Made by a program: the position numbers and the translations under genes. From Gammaproteobacteria bacterium (GTDB lineage Bacteria > Pseudomonadota > Gammaproteobacteria > Pseudomonadales > Pseudohongiellaceae): a stretch of 64,000 nucleotides of DNA. The notes below the pieces were generated by a model. The model was given only the letters and a program-made list of their open reading frames with translations. It was not told the DNA's origin and made no database searches. The DNA lies in NCBI GenBank assembly GCA_021773355.1, contig JAJFKE010000050.1:186001-250000 (forward strand), read 5' to 3'. Shown one piece after another: positions 1 through 8,859 of this stretch. How positions within the stretch are numbered: position 1 is the first letter of the stretch; every line of letters begins with the position of its first letter.

Positions 1-182
1 GCAGCACCACAGTTCTTTCCATTGAGGATCTGCCCGATGAAGCAAGAAAGATGATTACCGCCATCGACTATGGCAGCGCAGCTGTGAGCATTGATGATTT
101 AAATAGAAAATTGCGAGAACCGCACCCATCCTGGACACTGGCGCTAGAGCAAGCCTGGGTTCAACGCTATAGCGCAAAATAA
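1..182 (+). CDS. ABC transporter substrate-binding protein, YnjB-like (C-terminal fragment)
   Basis: Only the last 59 codons lie in the window; the frame is open from base 3 to the TAA at 180-182. The tail reads REPHPSWTLALEQAWVQRY, which resembles the end of YnjB-type periplasmic solute-binding proteins. The permease gene starts 3 nt downstream and the ATPase follows, so the three genes form one transport operon in the ynjBCD order. The substrate is unknown for this family; related systems carry thiamine or other small organic solutes. The call rests on the tail and on gene order. Confidence 0.7.
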   Translation, partial: STTVLSIEDLPDEARKMITAIDYGSAAVSIDDLNRKLREPHPSWTLALEQAWVQRYSAK

Positions 183-185
183 GTC

Positions 186-1865
186 GTGCTTCGATTCGCA
201 TATTACAGCGTGATTTTTTTGCTCACAGTGCCGTTGCTCTTCGGTACTGCCATTGCTGCCTTGCCCGCCTTCGGCTATTTTCCATCGCTGGGCAGTAATG
301 AGTTTTCCCTGTTTCCATGGCGGGATCTTATCGAGGTGCCTGGTATCACACAAAGTATTATGGTCAGCCTGTTAGCCGCCATTGTGACACCGCTGGTAGC
401 CCTAGTACTGGTGTTTCTGTTTCTGGCAAGCGCCTCTGGAAGTAAATTAGATGTTTGGATTAGACGTCTGGTTTCACCGCTGTTGTCCTTTCCTCATGCT
501 GCAGCGGCATTTGGCCTTGCGTTTCTAATAGCACCCTCTGGGCTTTTAAGCAGGCTTATTTCCCCTGGCCTCAGTGGCTGGGAAAGACCGCCCGACCTCT
601 TAATCGTCAACGATAGCTGGGGCCTAAGCTTGCTACTGGGACTGATTGTTAAAGAAGTGCCCTTCCTACTATTAATGTCATTGGCAGCCTTACCCCAGAT
701 AAACCCGGCACAGCGCATAAAGATTGCGCGCTCGCTAGGCTACGCCCCTGTAATTGCTTGGTTAAAGGTTGTAGCTCCTTGTTTGTACCCCTTGATACGA
801 TTGCCCGTACTTGCGGTAATTGTGTTTGCATCTGCCACTGTGGATGTGGCTCTCATACTCGGCCCAACTCTTCCTCCTACATTAAGTGTTAGGATATTGT
901 CGTGGTTCAATGATCCTGATTTGAGTTATCGATTTCTGGCAGCGGCGGCGGCGCTGCTACAACTCTTAATCAGCCTTGCGGCGGTCTGCGCGTGGTTGCT
1001 GCTCGAAAAGCTTGCCATGCTGTTGTGGCGATTCTGGCTTGATTCTGGAAATAGAGCGTCAGCTGAATCTTTCTTTTACAGCATAGGTCGCTGCGCCATG
1101 CCTTCAGTATTGCTAGTTATCGCCGGCAGTCTTGTAGCGCTGCTATTGAATGCCTTCGCCGCTTCGTGGAGGTTTCCCTCTTTACTGCCTACATCATGGA
1201 CGCTTAGGCACTGGACAAGTACTTGGAATGAATTGCTTGCACCGTTGGCAAATACGCTGGTCATTAGTATTTCTGCCACGGTCACTGCACTGATACTGGT
1301 AGTAGCAACTCTGGAATTCGAAAGACGACGGCGAATAAAAAAGACCACGGCGCTATGGCTACTTTACCTTCCTTTGCTTATACCACAGGTAGTTTTCTTA
1401 TTTGGCGTAGTGGTGCTAGCCGAATCTGTTCATTGGCAAGCCAACAGGAGTCTGGTTATTTTTGGCCATCTTCTATTCGTATTACCCTATGTATTCTTGT
1501 CATTTTCTGAGCCGTATAGACAGCTCGATCCACGATGGTCCCAGGTTGCCTCGGCGCTCGGTGCAAGTTCTTTTAAATCATTCTGGAGAATTCGTATTCC
1601 CCTGCTATTATCGCCATGCCTAACCGCCATAGCGATAGGCATGGCGATAAGTATTAGCTTGTTTCTTCCTACACAATTGTTAGGTGCAGGTAGAATTACC
1701 ACCATAACCACCGAAGCGGTCGCCTTGACATCTGCTGGCAGTAGAAATCTGATCGCTGTCTGGGCCGTGGTGCAACTGTCGCTGCCGATGTTGGGCTTCA
1801 TGACAGCATTATTTATACCAAAACTGCTATGGCGTGACCGCGCTGGGATGCGAGAAATTCGATGA
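186..1865 (+). CDS. ABC transporter permease, YnjC-like (fused double permease)
   Basis: This 559-residue inner-membrane protein has about twelve hydrophobic segments in two similar halves. Each half carries an EAA-type loop for contact with the ATPase: ARSLGYAPVIAWLKVVAP near residues 180-197 and ASALGASSFKSFWRIRIP in the second half. Two fused permease domains are typical of YnjC, ThiP and FbpB-type importers. The start is GTG, 3 nt after the upstream stop. The stop overlaps the ATPase start (ATGA), indicating translational coupling. The solute cannot be told from sequence. Confidence 0.87.
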   Translation: MLRFAYYSVIFLLTVPLLFGTAIAALPAFGYFPSLGSNEFSLFPWRDLIEVPGITQSIMVSLLAAIVTPLVALVLVFLFLASASGSKLDVWIRRLVSPLLSFPHAAAAFGLAFLIAPSGLLSRLISPGLSGWERPPDLLIVNDSWGLSLLLGLIVKEVPFLLLMSLAALPQINPAQRIKIARSLGYAPVIAWLKVVAPCLYPLIRLPVLAVIVFASATVDVALILGPTLPPTLSVRILSWFNDPDLSYRFLAAAAALLQLLISLAAVCAWLLLEKLAMLLWRFWLDSGNRASAESFFYSIGRCAMPSVLLVIAGSLVALLLNAFAASWRFPSLLPTSWTLRHWTSTWNELLAPLANTLVISISATVTALILVVATLEFERRRRIKKTTALWLLYLPLLIPQVVFLFGVVVLAESVHWQANRSLVIFGHLLFVLPYVFLSFSEPYRQLDPRWSQVASALGASSFKSFWRIRIPLLLSPCLTAIAIGMAISISLFLPTQLLGAGRITTITTEAVALTSAGSRNLIAVWAVVQLSLPMLGFMTALFIPKLLWRDRAGMREIR

Positions 1866-2491
1866 GCCAAAGTCGACTCGAACTAAGCGACGTAAAACTG
1901 TCACTAAACGGCAAAACACTGGTAGAAATAAATTGCAGTGTAAATGCTGGTGAAATTCTAACCGTAATGGGGCCGTCGGGATCCGGTAAATCTTCGTTGT
2001 TGGCTCATATAGCAGGATTCTTGGATCCAGCCTTTAATGCAAGCGGGGTAGTCCTTATAAATGGTGAGGACATTGGTGGTCTCCCTGCCGAACAACGAAA
2101 GATTGGACTGCTGTTTCAAGACCCTCTGTTGTTTCCTCATTTATCGATCGCCGGTAATTTGCGTTTTGCCTTGCCTGCGCAGCAAAGCAATAAGAATCAC
2201 TTAATCAGCGAAGGCCTCAAGGAGATTGGCCTTGCCGGATTTGAGCACAGAGATCCAGCGACCCTGTCAGGTGGCCAAGAATCTAGGGTCGCTCTTCTGC
2301 GCCTATTGCTTTCAAGTCCGAAAGCGGTGCTATTGGACGAGCCATTTTCCAGACTGGATTCTCAACTACGCCGGGAAATAAGAACACAGGTATTCGACAA
2401 ACTGCGAGACGCTGGCCTTCCAACAATTTTAGTTACCCACGATCAGGCTGACGCCGATGCAGCGGCGGGAGAGGTGCTCTATTTAGCATGA
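1862..2491 (+). CDS. ABC transporter ATP-binding protein, YnjD-like
   Basis: This 209-residue ATPase energises the importer encoded just upstream. The Walker A motif GPSGSGKSS lies near residue 37, the signature is LSGGQESRVALLRLL, Walker B is AVLLDEPF, and the H-loop is VTHDQAD. It has no C-terminal regulatory domain and matches the short ThiQ/YnjD class in length. Its ATG overlaps the permease stop. It is the last gene of the operon; a CRP-like site and a new transcription unit follow. Confidence 0.9.
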   Translation: MSQSRLELSDVKLSLNGKTLVEINCSVNAGEILTVMGPSGSGKSSLLAHIAGFLDPAFNASGVVLINGEDIGGLPAEQRKIGLLFQDPLLFPHLSIAGNLRFALPAQQSNKNHLISEGLKEIGLAGFEHRDPATLSGGQESRVALLRLLLSSPKAVLLDEPFSRLDSQLRREIRTQVFDKLRDAGLPTILVTHDQADADAAAGEVLYLA

Positions 2492-2582
2492 CCCACCCCA
2501 CCTCCGACCACAGAAAGTTCCTACCTCGACTCTCCTAACTAGTTGTCTAGTAAACATTTATTACTTTCAAGGCTTAAAAAAG

Positions 2583-2598
2583 TGTGATCTGGTTCACA
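2583..2598. promoter_or_regulatory. CRP-like binding site
   Basis: TGTGATCTGGTTCACA is a full match to the CRP/Vfr consensus TGTGA-N6-TCACA, with perfect half-sites. It lies about 90 bp after the ABC ATPase stop and about 190 bp before the receiver-EAL start, so it most likely controls the signalling gene at 2791. No clear -35/-10 pair could be assigned. Confidence 0.6.
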
Positions 2599-2790
2599 GT
2601 TTCTCAATCCATATTCCCAGAGTATTGATGCAATATTTACGAAAATAGTGGTACTGCCTCCAATCCGCTAGGTATTAGAATCTAATCAGGAGGGATAATT
2701 CGGTAAAGTGACTGTAGAGAAACTTTATTCCTTCGCTAGAACAAGATTAACGAATTGATGTTATTCAATGTTATTGGAGTCGATAGTACA

Positions 2791-3993
2791 ATGAAACCCA
2801 CTTTACTGGTTGCCGATGACGAAATCGAAATTGGTGAAATAATTAAGACGGTTGCGGAAGATTTAGGCTTCGAGGTGACTTGTGTTAACGAAGGCTCAGA
2901 AGTCGTAGCCCTGGTTAATAGACTAAAACCCGATGTCATTGTACTGGATTTGCGAATGCCGGGCTCCGACGGTGTGGAAATAATTCGCGAGCTGAGCAGA
3001 AAAAATTGTAAGTCTGGCATCCTGCTGATGAGTGGCATGGACCAGCGCACACTCTCCTCAGTGCAATCTCTAGGGAGGGAAAACCATCTCGATATAGGTT
3101 CGACCCTAACCAAGCCAATGTCTCTTGATGCAATTGAGACTGCACTTAGTCCCTATTTTCGATCAGCTAGGGAGAACAGAGTTCCCATAGCAGCTCAACC
3201 CACCCCTGTTCCTTTCGACTTTGGCTTGGCGGTTCACTACCAAGCAGAATCCCTGATTAGACCTCTGCACGAAGCGAACCCTCAGCGGCTGCGAGTACGG
3301 GCACAGTGGCATATGGATGACAATCGCGTCATTTCAGCGGGTCAACTTACAGCGATGGCAGACGAATGCGGGATCGGCAAGGGTCTCAGTAAAATGGTTC
3401 TAGCCCAGGCATTAGAGAATGTCAGAGTATGGTCCAATCAAGACTTTACTCCCGAAATTTCAGTGCAATTAGACGACTCGTTTTTGACAGATCTGTCTAC
3501 ACCCGACGTGTTAGCTATGATGGCTGATCAATATTATGTGCCCAGAGAATTACTGATTATAGAAATAACCGAAAAATCCCTTACCGATAAACAAGACACT
3601 ATAGGTGATGTGCTTTCTCGATTACGCATCAAGGGATTTAAGATAGCCGTAGCCGTCGAGAGCCAAGGGGAAAATATACTCCCCCTATTGGATAACCTGC
3701 CCATCGACCAAATCGTTATAGATATAACTTGCGTGAATCAGGAAACAAATTTTACTAACGACATGGAATTGGAATTTTTATACAGCTCGCTTACCTCGGT
3801 AACCAATAAGAAGGGAATAACTGTCTGTGCAGATAATGTTAATTCCCAGGCGCAATTAAGCTTTGTTAAGAAATGCAATTTTAATAGTGCCAGGGGAGAC
3901 CAGGTATTACCTCTAACTAGCGCGAATAATATTTTATCACTGGTTCGTGAAACAAAGTTGCCCAGCAACCCTAATTCACAAAATGGTTCCTAA
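2791..3993 (+). CDS. Response regulator: receiver domain plus degenerate EAL domain
   Basis: The first 115 residues form a receiver domain with acidic pair D9-D10, phospho-acceptor D53 (IVLDLRMPG) and conserved K108 (TLTKP). The remaining part aligns with EAL domains but lacks the catalytic motifs. The EAL motif region reads ESLIRP, and the DDFGTG loop is replaced by AVESQGEN. It is therefore probably not a c-di-GMP phosphodiesterase and may act as a c-di-GMP sensor or protein-interaction module. I chose the ATG at 2791, which has GGAG upstream and starts directly at the receiver; an in-frame ATG at 2755 would add 12 residues with no visible RBS. A hybrid kinase follows beyond the MITE. Confidence 0.82.
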   Translation: MKPTLLVADDEIEIGEIIKTVAEDLGFEVTCVNEGSEVVALVNRLKPDVIVLDLRMPGSDGVEIIRELSRKNCKSGILLMSGMDQRTLSSVQSLGRENHLDIGSTLTKPMSLDAIETALSPYFRSARENRVPIAAQPTPVPFDFGLAVHYQAESLIRPLHEANPQRLRVRAQWHMDDNRVISAGQLTAMADECGIGKGLSKMVLAQALENVRVWSNQDFTPEISVQLDDSFLTDLSTPDVLAMMADQYYVPRELLIIEITEKSLTDKQDTIGDVLSRLRIKGFKIAVAVESQGENILPLLDNLPIDQIVIDITCVNQETNFTNDMELEFLYSSLTSVTNKKGITVCADNVNSQAQLSFVKKCNFNSARGDQVLPLTSANNILSLVRETKLPSNPNSQNGS

Positions 3994-4130
3994 AAGAAAA
4001 CCGAGATTAGCGGCATTTAGTCTAGGGATTTCTTATGGCAGAACTAAGGTTGGGTATAAAAAGTATTAGGAATATTACATACCCATGATTCAGTCATATG
4101 CAACACAGTCGCGGAAATGCCAAGACAGCT

Positions 4131-4376
4131 CTAGGGAGCCTCTGAACAAGTCTATGACCACTCTGGCCTACAGCCAATCCTGCTATCAAGACGTACTTTC
4201 GCCGGGCCTGTCAAGAAAGTGCAACGAAGAGGGCGCACTCGGTGTAAACCCCCGACCGGCGGGGCCTAAGCAGGCGCCGTACTGCGGCGTTGCCGCGCTT
4301 GGTGCGCACGACGCCTTGCTTCAGCGCGCGCCAGACTCCCGCAGAGTGGCCATAGACTTGTTCAGAGGCTCCTTAG
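4131..4376. mobile_element. MITE-like element with IS5-type ends
   Basis: The element proper is 4135-4372 (238 bp). Its terminal inverted repeats are 31 bp with one mismatch: left 4135-4165, starting GGAGCCTCTGAACAAGTC, and right 4342-4372. It is flanked by CTAG (4131-4134) and TTAG (4373-4376), a near-duplication fitting the YTAR target preference of IS5-family elements. The interior is GC-rich, has no transposase and carries small inverted repeats. This is a non-autonomous element of the MITE class. It lies between the receiver-EAL gene and the hybrid kinase gene and may separate them from a former operon. Family assignment is by resemblance only. Confidence 0.75.
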
Positions 4377-4528
4377 CTTTTCCTATCTCTCCCGATTCAG
4401 ACACAAAACCTATGCTCGAAAACCATTGCCCGCTTTCTGCATACGGAAACCAAATTAGCTTCTTGACGACCGTAAATGAAGACTAGCAATGGATTGCTCC
4501 AACCAACAAAAAGGCATGGTAGTCAATC

Positions 4529-7500
4529 GTGAGAAATCTACATACAGCAGACCAACAAAGTCCCAACAGCCTTGTCACCTTTACGCAAATCTTTGCACCA
4601 ACACTAATACTCTCGCTAATAACATTCGGCGGTTTCTTCTATTTTGAGTACGAACAAAGACTCGCTGAAATAGCCGCAGAAGAAACTACTTTGGTTAACT
4701 CTCTCGGTCAATCTATGCTAAACGAAATTGCCATCGTGCAAGCCGATGTGTCAACTTTTTCCAAGGCACAGTTAATCTATGATTATGTGGACGGAGAAGA
4801 GGCATTCCTGGGTCCAATTATAAACCGCTTCACTGACTTGGCAACGATACGTACGATTTATAATCAGGTAAGGTTGATCGATGCCGCAGGTAATGAGATC
4901 GCCCGAGTTAGTTACAATCAACAAACTGGGACTGCGACCACCATAGCTGTCGACGGTTTACAGAATGTCAGTAACCAGCCGTACTTTCAGCGCGGCATGG
5001 AATTGGCAGATGGAGAATTGTTTGTATCGGACATAAGCTTGGGCGGAGGAAACGGAAATTTGGACCAGCCCGCGTTGCCGGTTATGCAGTTCGCGGTCCC
5101 CTTGTTTGACTCTCAGGGAAATCGCTGGGGAGTACTCGCTTTCAGTTACATCGGAACCAACTTCCTGTCCCGCTTCGAAGCTGCCGGTCAACGGCAAAAT
5201 AGAGATACCTGGCTACTCAATAAATCAGGATATTGGATTTCGAGCACGAACCCCGACGATGAATGGGCATTTTTATATCCCGAACGACTTGATAGAAATT
5301 TGGCGAACCGCAACCCAGAAGTATGGTTGAACCTGAGGCTGCCTTCGCAAGACAGCTTCTACGTCGATGGTGATCATTATTCCTTCGTAAGAGTTTGTGG
5401 AGAAGTAAATTGTCAGTTCGGCTCTCAACTAAATAATGCACAGAGTATCCAGCTACCAATTTTACTCCCCGAGTCTGAATGGATCATTGTATCCCACACA
5501 CCTGCCAGTGAACTGAGTATCGTCAACTCACTTTGGCCTTATCCTGAACGATGGGCACCGATCAGTGCCATGTTGCTTGTTATCACTATTCTCACCGCAT
5601 TTGCCACCACAAGATTCACCGGAATCATAATAGCGCTGCACAGAAAAGAGAAAGAGCTGCTACAGAGCAATTCATTGCATGAAGGTTTTTTTGAAAAGAA
5701 CCCAAGCATTATGTTCGTCAAGGACTTGCACGGTAATTACAGTCTGGTCAATGAAAGCTTTTATAACTTTACTCAAACGAATAAAGCAGACATCGAAGAT
5801 ACTACCTTACATGAATTTTTTCCTGATAAGACAAACCAAATAACTGGAGATCAAGATCGCCAGGTAATCGAATACAAGCAAGCTATGGAATTCGAGGCGA
5901 AATGGATTGGTTCTGGAGGTAATCAGTATTTCTCGATTCTGCGTTTCCCTCTTTTAGATGACCACGGTAAAGTTTATGCCATTGGTGGAATAGCTACCGA
6001 TAGAACAGATCAGATTAAGGCGAGAAAGGCTTTGAGGGAGAGCGAGGAGCAATTCCGATCTCTAGTTGAGTCGGCGCCTGAAGCGGTGGTGATTACCAAT
6101 GTGAAAGGCAAAATACTGTTGGTTAATAAACAAGCTGAAACCCTGTTTTCCTTTAGCCGTGGCGAGTTACTGCGTATGTCCCTGCTGGATTTGCTACCAG
6201 ACATTGAACTGGATACTTTTGTACAACAACGGCCCAAAGACAAGAAGGATTCACAGATTCATCAGTTGATTTCTATGCAGGCATTAAACAGCGAGGGAAT
6301 GACCGCGCCAGTAGAGGTGGCGATATCTACATCAGAGACCGAATCCGGGCTCACCATAACTTGTTTAATACGTGATGTGAGTGATAGATCCAAACTGGAG
6401 GTACAACTTAGGCAGAGTCAAAAAATGGATGCCATTGGCAAATTAACTGGCGGCATGGCCCATGATTTTAACAATCTGTTGGGCGTGATAATGGGCAATA
6501 TCGATCTTGCACAACGCAGGATCGACAAGGACTCACCCGTGTATCAACGCATGGACACCGCAAAAAAAGCTGCTAGCCGCGGCGCCGAACTTACAAAGAG
6601 AATGTTGGCTGTGGCCAGACGGCAACCTTTGCAGCCCAAGCCAACAAACATAAATGAGATCATTCAGGAAATGGCAGATATTTTACCGCGGACATTAGGC
6701 CCCGATGTCGAGGTGAAACACGATGTAAGCGAGAACGTGCCTAATGTGCTAGTTGATCAATCGGGTCTGGAAAATGTCTTTCTAAATCTGGCCATTAACT
6801 CCCGTGACGCCATGCCTAACGGTGGAAAATTTTATATCACAACTGATGTTCTGCATCTCACCAAGGAAAATCCTCTCGCGCTTCAGGACGACATGCATCC
6901 AGGAACCTATGTGCAAATTTCGGTAACCGATACCGGCGAAGGAATGACAAAAGAAACTTTGAGTCGTGTCTTTGAACCTTTTTTCACTACCAAAGAACGC
7001 GGCAAAGGAACCGGCCTGGGCCTTTCCATGATTTACGGTTTTATTAAGCAGTCGGAAGGAAATATTAGAATGTATAGCGAGCCCGGTGTTGGCACAACTA
7101 TCGATATGTTCCTGCCCGTGTCAAAGGAAAAAGGCAAAACAAAGATTACTGAAACTATTGATACTACTCAGCTACTCTCGGACTTCAAATCTGCAAAGGT
7201 ACTGGTAGTGGATGATGAGTACGACCTGTTAGAGGTAGCATGTAGTTATATGGAAGAAATGGGCTTCGAGGTAATTGCTGCAACCAATGGGGAACAAGCG
7301 ATAAAAAGCTTTGATAGCAATCCTGATATTGAGCTTTTATTGTCTGACATTGTAATGCCGGGTGGCATGAGTGGAACGGAACTAGCTACGATTGCAAAAG
7401 AGAGAATTCCGAAAATTAAGATTTTGTACATGTCGGGATTTCCATCAGGTGTAATAGCTGACAAGTCTGGTACTGACCTGGATGCGCCACTGATTACCAA

Positions 7501-7561
7501 GCCTTATTCGATTGAGGAGCTGGCGTCTGCCTTGGATGAACTGTTAGGCGAGCCAGCCTAA
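4529..7561 (+). CDS. Membrane hybrid sensor histidine kinase (Cache-like, PAS-PAS-HisKA-HATPase-REC)
   Basis: The 1010-residue protein begins with a short cytoplasmic stretch and a membrane segment near residues 20-40. A periplasmic sensory region of about 300 residues follows, resembling double Cache domains, then a second membrane segment near 345-365. Two PAS domains span about 385-500 and 510-630. The HisKA motif [12 protein letters not shown] contains the likely phospho-acceptor H645. The ATPase domain shows DTGEGM and [10 protein letters not shown]-terminal receiver has D940 ([10 protein letters not shown]) and a TKP lysine. The start is GTG. Output partners may be the neighbouring EAL proteins; this is inferred from position only. 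Confidence 0.88.
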   Translation: MRNLHTADQQSPNSLVTFTQIFAPTLILSLITFGGFFYFEYEQRLAEIAAEETTLVNSLGQSMLNEIAIVQADVSTFSKAQLIYDYVDGEEAFLGPIINRFTDLATIRTIYNQVRLIDAAGNEIARVSYNQQTGTATTIAVDGLQNVSNQPYFQRGMELADGELFVSDISLGGGNGNLDQPALPVMQFAVPLFDSQGNRWGVLAFSYIGTNFLSRFEAAGQRQNRDTWLLNKSGYWISSTNPDDEWAFLYPERLDRNLANRNPEVWLNLRLPSQDSFYVDGDHYSFVRVCGEVNCQFGSQLNNAQSIQLPILLPESEWIIVSHTPASELSIVNSLWPYPERWAPISAMLLVITILTAFATTRFTGIIIALHRKEKELLQSNSLHEGFFEKNPSIMFVKDLHGNYSLVNESFYNFTQTNKADIEDTTLHEFFPDKTNQITGDQDRQVIEYKQAMEFEAKWIGSGGNQYFSILRFPLLDDHGKVYAIGGIATDRTDQIKARKALRESEEQFRSLVESAPEAVVITNVKGKILLVNKQAETLFSFSRGELLRMSLLDLLPDIELDTFVQQRPKDKKDSQIHQLISMQALNSEGMTAPVEVAISTSETESGLTITCLIRDVSDRSKLEVQLRQSQKMDAIGKLTGGMAHDFNNLLGVIMGNIDLAQRRIDKDSPVYQRMDTAKKAASRGAELTKRMLAVARRQPLQPKPTNINEIIQEMADILPRTLGPDVEVKHDVSENVPNVLVDQSGLENVFLNLAINSRDAMPNGGKFYITTDVLHLTKENPLALQDDMHPGTYVQISVTDTGEGMTKETLSRVFEPFFTTKERGKGTGLGLSMIYGFIKQSEGNIRMYSEPGVGTTIDMFLPVSKEKGKTKITETIDTTQLLSDFKSAKVLVVDDEYDLLEVACSYMEEMGFEVIAATNGEQAIKSFDSNPDIELLLSDIVMPGGMSGTELATIAKERIPKIKILYMSGFPSGVIADKSGTDLDAPLITKPYSIEELASALDELLGEPA

Positions 7562-7562
7562 C

Positions 7563-7587
7563 GAAAAATTCCGGTGCTGAATTTTTC
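7563..7587. terminator. Convergent intergenic hairpin, probable bidirectional terminator
   Basis: GAAAAATTC (7563-7571) and GAATTTTTC (7579-7587) form a 9-bp AT-rich stem between the converging kinase and RocR-like genes. T-rich sequence closes the stem on both strands, but there is no GC-rich core, so strength is uncertain. Confidence 0.45.
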
Positions 7588-7628
7588 CTCGATATTTCAA
7601 GAACTTATTTGCCACCCCTAGCTTACGA

Positions 7629-8858
7629 TTACACAGCAATCTTTGCATAGCGTTCCGCCCACTGCGTTTTCCATTCGCTTAGTTCTAGAACACGCATCGG
7701 TCGTCCGATGAAGAATCCCTGTGCCAGATCGCAACCAGAACCATCCAGAAAGCTCCAGTCTGCTTCGTTCTCAACGCCTTCAGCTACTGTCTTAATGCCC
7801 AGGTTTTTAGCCAGTTGAATGCTACCGTCAAATATTCCATGCAAAGTGGCATTATCATAAGCCGAGTGGACAAAGCCTTTATCGATCTTAAGTTCGTTAA
7901 ACGGGATGTCTCGCAGCTGTGCCATAGACGAGTGGCCGGTGCCGAAATCGTCGATTGACAAGTTCACACGTCGCAGGCGCAATCGAGTCAACATATCCAA
8001 AACTAATGAATAGTCCTTCATAAGTTTTGATTCAGTTACCTCTAGTATAAGTTCATTTGGGCTTATGCCTGAGGTCAACAATTCATTTTCCAGATAGCTT
8101 ATAAACTCTCTGGTATTTAAGTTGTACATTGAAATATTTACCGCCACAGTAATATTTATTCCGCTTTTCTTCCATATATTGCTGTCAACTAGTGCGTTAC
8201 GCAGCACTTGCTGAGCGATCTTATCAATTAGCTCATTTTCTTCAGCAAGGTCGATAAAATTGTCCGGCAGAATAAGACCATCTTCGGGATGCTCCCAGCG
8301 AACAAGTGCCTCAACACCGACAAGCTCTCCTGAATGCAATAACACTTTCGGCTGATAAAAATTGACCAATTCTCCTGACTCGATTGCGACCTTTAATCGT
8401 TCGGCGCTGTATATATGCTGCTTCTCTCCGACCAGCAATTTCTCTCTCTGTGCAACTAATTGTTTTAAGTACTTCTGCAACTGTTCTTGCTGTACCGGCT
8501 TATTCAAGTGACCCAACACCAGCAAATCATAGGATGATGCAAGGGTCTCGGCGGATTGCAAAACTCTTTCGTCTTCACCACTTACTAACAACAGCGCGCC
8601 GGTAAACTTCGCATCACGCAATTTTTGCAAGAACTCTAAGCCGTCCATGTTCGGCATATTGAGATCAAGTATCACAATAGTGGTGTCGAGCACTAGGCCC
8701 ACCATATGATTCAGCGCAGTTTGGCCATCATCAAAAGCGATAACATTCTTATAACCAACCATGGATAATTGATGGGATAATAATTTGAGTTGAAATTGAT
8801 CATCATCAACAATTACGATCTGAGTGATGGCTTGCGGGCCTTCATCTTGTTGTTCCAT
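7629..8858 (-). CDS. RocR-like response regulator: receiver plus active-type EAL c-di-GMP phosphodiesterase
   Basis: The 409-residue protein has an N-terminal receiver with D18-D20 and phospho-acceptor D65 (ILDLNMPNMDG), then a complete EAL domain. Catalytic motifs are all present: GVEALVRWEHP (EAL), NISMYNL, ILEVTES, LSIDDFGTGHSS, LKIDKGFV and TVAEGVEN. It should hydrolyse c-di-GMP to pGpG, with activity gated by phosphorylation, as in Pseudomonas RocR. Its start lies 1 nt after the stop of the upstream hybrid kinase, so the two are co-translated and are probably cognate partners. It contrasts with the receiver-EAL protein at 2791, whose EAL site is degenerate. Confidence 0.92.
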   Translation of the reverse strand: MEQQDEGPQAITQIVIVDDDQFQLKLLSHQLSMVGYKNVIAFDDGQTALNHMVGLVLDTTIVILDLNMPNMDGLEFLQKLRDAKFTGALLLVSGEDERVLQSAETLASSYDLLVLGHLNKPVQQEQLQKYLKQLVAQREKLLVGEKQHIYSAERLKVAIESGELVNFYQPKVLLHSGELVGVEALVRWEHPEDGLILPDNFIDLAEENELIDKIAQQVLRNALVDSNIWKKSGINITVAVNISMYNLNTREFISYLENELLTSGISPNELILEVTESKLMKDYSLVLDMLTRLRLRRVNLSIDDFGTGHSSMAQLRDIPFNELKIDKGFVHSAYDNATLHGIFDGSIQLAKNLGIKTVAEGVENEADWSFLDGSGCDLAQGFFIGRPMRVLELSEWKTQWAERYAKIAV

Positions 8859-8859
8859 A

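Noticed and set aside
4085..4486. 133-residue plus-strand ORF
   Set aside because: It spans the whole inverted-repeat element and its composition follows the element rather than a protein; no ribosome site or recognisable domain.
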